Under the pieces are notes generated by a model that was not told the origin of the DNA, did no database searches, and saw nothing but the letters and a program-made list of their open reading frames with translations. The translations under genes were made by a program, and so were the position numbers. A DNA stretch of 64,000 nucleotides from Owenia fusiformis (Eukaryota > Annelida > Polychaeta > Sabellida > Oweniidae), in assembly GCA_903813345.2 (NCBI GenBank), contig CAIIXF020000012.1:10002432-10066431 (forward strand). Direction: 5' to 3'. Positions 57,045 to 64,000 of this stretch are shown piece by piece (position 1 is the stretch's first letter; the number at the start of each line of letters is the position of its first letter).

Positions 57045-58165
57045 TCACTTCTTTGGGATTTGCTAAACCGTGGAGTTGCAGTTTTCGAGTACACCTGCTA
57101 GCTCAACATTGTCCTGTTTTTGCCTTTTACATTTGACCTAAAGAAATCAAATCAATCATTTAAAATCTTCAAATAAAGTCAACAAACCAAATATCAAATT
57201 ATTATACATGAGTGAAACAACTTATATCATTATTCAATATCAATATTCATATTTGTCTTAACCAAACATATGTACCCAATAAAAACATGGTACATGCATA
57301 CACCAAATTCAGCAAAAATAAGTGATGGATAATTTTGAGCTTTTTGAAAGGACCTTGTTGTGTTTTGCAAAGGATGGCGTTCAATATTTCACCACATAAA
57401 CAGTGACAAAGTATTATTTCCACATTAAGAACAATTGAGATCGTACCAGAGAAGACAGTGCATGATATTGTAATACAAATCTTTAAGACTTCTTCAAGAT
57501 CCTGACATCACAAAGAGATCCTCAAAGAGAAACTGTGACAAAATATTGTTTTTTAAGCCAACGTATTTTTGTGGAATGTGTAAGTGACATAGTCTGATCA
57601 CTCTACAGATTTGCTGCAAATACTTTTTATCTAACGATGAGTGGTAAGCTGTATGTATCTTTGAATACCAGTTTTCAAAATATGTAGACAGTCAAACATA
57701 TTTTTACGCGGAATATGGCATAAATTCATGGTTGTGCGGTATTGGTGATACGGGTGAATATGCCATACTTGCCTGCGGTATATAGCATATTCCGTAAGTG
57801 AGAATGGCATATTCCGCAGTGAATATGCAATACATTGGATTCAGTGATACTAACCTGCGGAATATATCATACTCGCCTGTGGAATATGCCATATACCGCA
57901 GGTGTAAACGCAATACAGAAAGCCTCGATATGATTGGTCAAAAGAATCTATTCTAAATGTAAAACTACGCTGGATTACTTGAATATTGTTGGCGCTTCGA
58001 GTACTCATATATGATTCCTGGATTGATTGAGTAAATTCATTACGTGTAGTTGCTGAATAATACTTCTGAAAGTATCAGAACTGTGTAAATGATGATCGCC
58101 AATACAACAATACATTACTAGAAATCGGCAACTCCACGGAGTAGCAAATCCCAACGAACATTATA
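57045..58165. mobile_element. Inverted-repeat element with internal 'gcggaatatgccatat' palindromes
   Basis: Ends: 'ttgggatttgctaaaccgtg' with 'gagttgc' on the left (57053-57083), and the complement 'gcaactccacggagtagcaa' with 'atcccaa' on the right (58127-58155). In the centre (57708-57910) the motif 'gcggaatatg.catat' and its complement are repeated at least six times in both directions. A partial terminus ('gatttgctactccgtggagt') recurs near 62728, and internal motifs recur near 61960-62040. Confidence 0.6.
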
Positions 58166-60434
58166 TAAATCATGAATATGTACAGTCACATTGTTATATT
58201 TTCCATCTACTCTTCCCTTCAATAAACACTTGAGATCATTGTATTATCATGTGACCATACTTAAAGATATCTCTAAGTACGGTCAAGCCAAGTAACTTGG
58301 TCAACATTCGATAATCGTATGTTCATCAGTACTCACTAAAAATGGTGCCACAATTGAAGTAAACTTCTGGTTGATTATTTTCAATAAACCTATCAGCAAA
58401 CGTGTAAATGATAATTTTGATGTTCTGTTACATATTGGTGAAGCAATCTTTGGGATATGACCTAAATTTCTGATTTTCCACTGTGTCCCTGTATACCCCT
58501 ACTTCAAAAGATGTATGTTATTTGTCATTTTTCATTATGAACCAACCATCGATGTATTTTTTCTTGTTTACATACAGGATGAACTTTCTGTTTTTAAATA
58601 TTGCAAGATGGTACCGCATTTATTTGTTCATGATAAGGAGCAAACAAATGCGTGTCAATTTACACTGTAATATCCTACATACTTATATTTCAAGGGTAGT
58701 ATTGAAGAATAATCAAGAAAAATCCATGTTTTCAAATGGATTCATCCTTGTCAAAGAAGGTAAATGAGGATATGCGGTTTAAAAAACTAACAACATGTTC
58801 TTACAATTCTTGGCTAAAACAAATAATTTGAAACTTGTGATTTCAAATGTAATATCCTACACAATAAAATTTGTTCATATTTGTGAATTTTTTCTTTTGG
58901 AATGCACATTGCTGGATCACAGAACCTTGCCTTGTTCGAGATGCACGAAAAGTGTATTGTTAATACTTGACGTCGTTCGGATATTTGGATGTGATTGACG
59001 TTTTCGTTAATCTCCTACCACTGTAACTTTCAACTTAATTTTTGGAAGTCAAATGTGATAGTCACGAATTGATATTTAAGTCACACGTTTATGCATACAT
59101 CATGTGTGTACATTAACTGCTGAATACATGCCGACTTACATTTTTATAAATATCCATAGTTAACTCAAACCATCAATTCTCGAAACGGTTTATCATATAA
59201 CCTGGTGAGGTTAATGTTTCATTTTAATTCATAATTATGGTATCAGATTTGAGTATGATATAAGTCGAGGCTTAAACAAAGCAATAAAATTACGTGAAAC
59301 CTTTTGTGAAAATTCGAACGATTTTTCCAGAATCCTCCTTCAAATTGTTACCAAAGTGCTCCTCGGGAGTGGAAATTTCGTCTTGTGTAATCAAAATTAT
59401 AGCGGGTGGTTTGAATTTTTGTTTGAGTTTATTGCTTATATCTTTAAATTTAAAACCATGTCGGCTTATTGAGAGCTACATGCAGATTTGGGCGATCTAT
59501 CTTTATAAAAGGCTGAATATTGTGCAAAACACGAGTTGACACGCTTTCATTTGGAGATGAAATTTCCTACATAATCGTCGACTCATGTTTAAAAGTCTTG
59601 AAAACAAGGTTGAATACAAAACATTGACCCGGTTACTATCTATTTAGCATGGGATCACTAAGAGAAATCATTAATGACTTAAATCGTTTACAGTTAAATC
59701 GTATTCCAAGAAACTTATCAATTTAGAAATGCAAAATGTTCAATTTTGTTTTTCAATTATAAAAAATGGCACCTGTAGAGAACAACGTTTTCAAAATCAT
59801 TTAGAACAGAGATATTTACAATTGTAACTTTGATTGGCATGTGTCAGGGAGTAAATAAGAAGAATATGCATTTGATTCTATATCTTGTTCCCAAAGGGAT
59901 TGTTAAGGAGCGGTATATCTTAACGTACTTTTATCATTCCGAACTCATACAATTCGAATACTTATTTCGAGAACGCTTTGTTGAGAATGGATTCGAGATG
60001 TACTCAAAATTAATACGTTAAAAAATGTATTATCATCTTAAAAACAACCTCACAAATTATTTTGGAAATCAAAGATGTGCGATTTTTGAGATTTTTATTT
60101 TCGAATGTTGAAGTAGTTACTTGGCTTGACTGAGTAATGGCAAATTCCTGCTCCATGCAGCCATTTTGAATTTTCTGAGGCACAAATCAGAACAACAATA
60201 CCACAATTGTGATCTACTCTAAACTTCCTTCAATTTGAGTATAATATAGCCATACTTCTAAGAGATCAGAAAATTATTGCGAAATCCCACATTAGGTGGC
60301 CATTTTGAATTTACGTGGCCCGAATCAGAAAAACGATACAATATTTTCAATCTGCTCTAAATTGCCTTTCATTTGAGTATAATAAACCTATACTTAAAAA
60401 AACATTTCAAAATTAACGTAAATTTCTGTTTTTA
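58166..60434. other. No gene seen
   Basis: AT-rich. Two related stretches near 60140-60180 and 60270-60320 ('gccattttgaatttac.tggc', 'cagaaaaacgata') form a diverged direct repeat. The short open frames (58483-58767, 58795-58998, 59294-59539) have no domain features. Confidence 0.5.
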
Positions 60435-61504
60435 CAGGGTGATCATAAAGTAAGATCAAAAGTGGTCTGACTTTTGTTTTGAAAATATTATTGAATTTGG
60501 CTCATTTTCTCACAGAATGTTGATCTACTAATTATACATACATAAAATAAATGTCAACATGTTACATTTAATATTGTGCGTTCTATGGTAACCTTGGCAA
60601 TCATGTCGAGGGTACCCGAAGCAGTCAAAAGAGAAAGAAAATGGTGTGATGTTTTCTTTCTTAATGGTTTTATACGTTGGGAATACCACTATATTTTGTT
60701 ACATTCAACGCATTCTTTTATATCATTATTTTCTCAGATGTTCATTTTATGTGTTCTTTAAATTTGCTATCATATTCAACACACTTTTGTGACGTTTAAT
60801 CCAGTCTATGAATAAATGTTTGAATGCCACTCGCAAGAACAGACCAAAGTTGGTAGATCACTTCAAGAAAAGACCAAAGTTGGTAGATCACTTCATCCTG
60901 CATTGGGATAATGTATCTTGCCTTAGAACAAGTCTAACACACAAGCAAATGGAAAGCTATGGGTTTGAACAACTGGGTATGGCCCTTACTCACTAGACAT
61001 GGCTCACAGAGACTTTATGGGGACTTAAAATAAGAACTATGGGGAGAATTTCCCATGACAGACAAGGATCTGAAAAAGGTGGTATTCGACGGGGTGCATG
61101 TCATTAGTGAAGGTGGCTTCAAATAAGTGTTCATGGACTTGGTTCCCAACTTGATTAAACGTCCTTAAAAATGTGTTGAACATAATGGCATAGAACATCT
61201 GGAATGAACATCTGAGAAAATAATGATGAACAAAAATGCATTGAATGTAACAAAATTTGTTTGTATAAAACCATAGGAAAGAAAACTTCGCAATATTTTC
61301 TTTCTTTTTTGACTGCTCCGAGTATCCTCGACACGGGTTGCCATGGTTACCATAGAACGCACAATATTAAATGTAACATATTACAATTTATGTTATGTAC
61401 GTATAATTAGTAGATCAATGTTCTGTGAGAAAATGAGCTAGATTCATTGACATTTACAAAAATTAGAGCACTTTGAATTTTGATCTTATTTTATGATCAC
61501 CCTG
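60435..61504 (+). mobile_element. Degenerate mariner-like transposon with ~300-bp inverted repeats
   Basis: The left end is CAGGGTGATCATAAAGTAAG and the right end its near-complement ('tattttatgatcaccctg'). Arms of about 270-310 bp include 'gtgcgttctatggtaacc' and its inverse. Between the arms a plus-strand frame reads ILHWDNVSCLRTSLT and GFEQLG, which matches the H-x-D-N-A-x-x-H region of mariner-type transposases. The catalytic core is decayed, and a 27-bp unit encoding RPKLVDHF is tandemly doubled at about 60840-60892. Confidence 0.7.
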
Positions 61505-61650
61505 TTCATCTTTCCACCAAATATGAAGAAAATCCATCAAATAGTTTTAGAGTTATCGTATGGACGAACGAACGTACTGACGGACTGACGGGCGGACGGA
61601 CGGACGGAGGGCTTCACTATATCCCTAACGAACTTCCTTCGTTGGGATAA
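61505..61650 (+). repeat. Dispersed repeat with GGACGGACGG microsatellite
   Basis: Contains 'caccaaatatgaagaaaatcc', an ACGGACGG tract at about 61580-61608 and 'cttccttcgttggga'. It directly abuts the transposon end at 61504. The layout recalls widespread mollusc repeats, but I cannot name the family. Confidence 0.4.
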
Positions 61651-62579
61651 ATACTCGTGGTTTTGTAAGTTTTTAGCTGGTCTTTGTCAACTGTTGATTC
61701 GATTAAAAAGTCACTCATAAGCTCTGCGAACGTAGGTTCGTTTATTTATGCGTAATTTAATGTTTCCCTTGAAATGTGTATTTGCGTGTAAACACATACA
61801 TAAAACGACATCAAACAATACAGGTACCACTTGTGTATGTTATTTGATCGTATTCGTTGATACATTCAATGTACTGACCTGCACTGATTCAGTAATCTTT
61901 ATAATAATTTATAAACTTTTGCCCGTTCGTTCAATCGATGTAATTGACAATTGTGTACTTCCGTATGCCATATACGCAGGGTATTCTGTCATACACCGCA
62001 ATTGAATATGGCATATTCGTTGCAGAATATGACATATATTTGCATGTATCGTGTTTACCCCGTTGTTCATATAATTATGATAAAATGTTATAATGCAAAT
62101 TTTTCATCCTTCTTTAAAGGACTTCTTTTATGCTTAAATTCAGGAGAGAAGTGAAATACCCTTGGACCAAGGATGACATTTTTCAGTATACCTATTTTTG
62201 CACTAATTGAGATTTCACTGTTTTTGAATTCAATACAATGAATTGTCAATAAATTGTAAACGTTCTGTATTGTGAAGTTCTTTGCCGATATTAATTCATG
62301 TATATCACAAATATATTCCCAATATATAACAGCGCCGTGGTCTTTTGATTTCTCATTTTTAAGTTTTATTGACGAAAATAAAACATTGTAATGGACTGAA
62401 AGAACCTATATGAATCCATTCGAGTTAAGGTCAGGAGATATAATGAAAATAGCCCAACGGTATGACCTAGACTGTTTTGTTGAATTAAGTGTATTATCGG
62501 GTGACTTACAAGTATAAATGTGTACAGGCGTATCCATATACATGTTTTAATTTGGACAACATAATACAGACGATACATA
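61651..62579. other. Upstream region of the membrane-protein gene
   Basis: No exon seen. It includes 'atgccatatacgcagggtat' and 'gcagaatatgacatat' repeats (61960-62040) related to the centre of the 57-kb element, and a repeat at 62330-62390 related to 1460-1520. Any promoter of the gene starting at 62580 should lie here; no clear TATA element was identified. Confidence 0.4.
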
Positions 62580-63901
62580 ATGGAAAACACCGGCTATGAA
62601 CTAGAGCATCCGAACGGAGAAGCACAGCAAGTAAGTTAAAAGCAATAGGAAACTACGCTTAAATATTCTAATCTTACATGGCTCTCGAAGTGAGTAAGTC
62701 TGACAATAAACTGATTTTTCTGATTTGCTACTCCGTGGAGTTGCCGATTTTTGAATTGGCAATTGTGTCACAAGGTCTTTTAGCTAGACTCAATACTAGT
62801 AAAAACTAGTAAAAACCTTGATTTAATATAATGTTACAATGTTTAATGCAATACTACTCTTTATTTTGATGTATCAAATAGTTCTTGAAAGAAAAACTTA
62901 ATTGCTTTAAGATAAGTGTTGCACATGGTATTTCTCCATTGAAAAATCTCATGCTATCCATTGGTTTCAGTTCATTTTGGTCATCCAAATTCAATACCTT
63001 TAAAGTCCCTGGAGCAATCAACTTTTCCTTTTAGGAAATCGAACACGTCTCAAAGCACATTCTAATCATGCATTCAACAATATACATAACAGGTTGCATT
63101 TTTAGTGAAAATTAGGTCGACATTTTTGAAAAAGTATGTTGATTGGTCCATGGCCTTTTCAATATCTCTTAGGTCTGATTAACTAAATTATCATTATACC
63201 ACGATGAGATCCTGCTGCATTACTTATAATGTTACTGCATATATATATGTCATATTGACTGACTTGTAAGACCACTCAAAAATGCAAAAGTCGGAATGAA
63301 GAAAAACTGATGACAACGCTCATGTTTGCATCTTTTGCTTTGCTAATACTGACAAGATTACTTCCAGCAATTTAACGATTTGTGCCTTCAAATGTGTTCC
63401 TTAAATATAAAATAAAAACCAGTCTTGCTTCAAGACCCTGGACTATCTACACAATTGAATTGGCAATTGTGTCACAAGGTCTTTTAGCTAGACTCAATAC
63501 TAGTAAAAACCTTGATTTAATATAATGTTGAATCAAATACAGCTGTAAGTACTAAATCCTATAGGATGAGACCCTAAATTCAAAATTTTGGGTCATCGAT
63601 TACTTTTGATATGTATCAATAGTTACACAAATTGCAAGATTATCCAAGTGAAATATAAATTGAAATAGAGTAAAATAGAGTAGACATTTTGGGAAAACCC
63701 TCTTATTAATGATGATTTTAATGACTTTGTATTTATTTTAGGCTTCAAGTACAATCAACGTGCCCTACAATTCCCAGGAAGATTTTGAAAAAGACACTAC
63801 AAAAGAAAAAACGGCCCCTTGGAAAAATACATGCTTAACAGCATGCCTCGTTGTTACAGTTGCACTGCTTATAGCTGCACTTGCAGCGTTTGGCGTAGTT
63901 C
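62580..63901 (+). CDS. Single-pass membrane protein, first two exons (runs off the window)
   Basis: Exon 1 (62580-62630) starts with ATG and encodes MENTGYELEHPNGEAQQ, ending at GTAAGT in phase 0. Exon 2 (63742-63901) follows TTTTAG and encodes a polar stretch (SQEDFEKDTTKEKTAPWKN) and then a hydrophobic segment of about 23 residues (CLTACLVVTVALLIAALAAF...) ending at a GTAAGC donor in phase 1. There is no signal peptide, and the transmembrane helix follows a Lys-rich stretch at about residue 42. This predicts a type II membrane protein with a short cytoplasmic tail and the main domain outside, encoded beyond 64000. That extracellular domain cannot be seen; a lectin or fibrinogen-related domain would fit the neighbourhood but is a guess. 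Confidence 0.6.
62754..63530 (+). repeat. Direct repeats of ~75 bp within intron 1 of the membrane-protein gene
   Basis: The block 'ttgaattggcaattgtgtca' through 'ctagactcaatactagtaaaaacc' and 'ttgatttaatataatgtt' occurs at about 62754-62835 and 63455-63530. The first copy has an extra 'agtaaaaacttg'-type doubling. The enclosed ~620 bp shows no LTR features. The repeats may be duplicated ends of a lost or decayed element. Confidence 0.6.
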
Positions 63902-64000
63902 GTAAGCATACATTTATCTCCCCATTATGTCAAATATACATGGCTTCACGCCATGAACTATATTCGACGGTCATTCACATGATATGACATACAATATACA

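Noticed and set aside
1-64000. tRNA or rRNA genes
   Set aside because: A visual search for B-box-like GGTTCGA-type motifs in cloverleaf context and for rRNA-like conserved blocks found none; a covariance-model scan was not possible here.

Overview
The window is animal (metazoan) nuclear DNA. It is AT-rich, its genes are split by introns with GT-AG borders, and it is dense with eukaryotic transposons. The gene content points to a lophotrochozoan, most likely a mollusc: a gigasin-6-like secreted beta-lactamase-fold protein, a MACPF-ApeC (apextrin-like) protein, a fibrinogen-related protein, and a Ty3/gypsy element laid out like the bivalve retrotransposon Steamer. The species is inferred from family knowledge and not proven. 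No rRNA, tRNA or CRISPR locus was found.

Layout. 1-7.4 kb: no gene, dispersed repeats. 7.5-8.3 kb (minus): 5' end of a small secreted cysteine-rich protein whose TATA-bearing promoter segment is present in three tandem copies. 8.6-17.3 kb: repeats, including a 3.3-kb foldback element and a mariner relic, plus scattered exons of a Thr-rich/Cys-rich protein (minus). 20.6-26.2 kb (minus): a ten-exon gigasin-6-like gene. Its seventh exon has been duplicated in part into an array of twelve extra roughly 118-bp units, and its last exon carries an apparent 1-bp frameshift. 26.2-29 kb: LINE relics. 29-36.1 kb: a decayed ORF split by a very young Steamer-like retrotransposon with an intact gag-pol and identical 185-bp LTRs; one LTR is itself interrupted by a 1.26-kb insertion flanked by TTAA. 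36.1-39.2 kb: no gene. 39.8-49.0 kb (plus): an eight-exon MACPF-ApeC gene with a LINE fragment and a hAT/BED relic in its introns, and with tandemly duplicated splice sites between exons 5 and 6. 49.3-50.6 kb: a cluster of foldback elements. 52.6-53.6 kb: mariner-type element. 55.3-55.9 kb (plus): terminal exon of a fibrinogen-related protein. 57-62 kb: more inverted-repeat elements. 62.6 kb to the right edge (plus): first two exons of a single-pass membrane protein that continues past the window.

The ApeC, fibrinogen-related and MACPF families all act outside the cell or at membranes and are often linked to innate immunity in invertebrates. The gigasin-6 family is known from shell matrix and extrapallial secretion. 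All gene models with two or more exons were built by hand from splice consensus and reading-phase agreement; none was checked against RNA.
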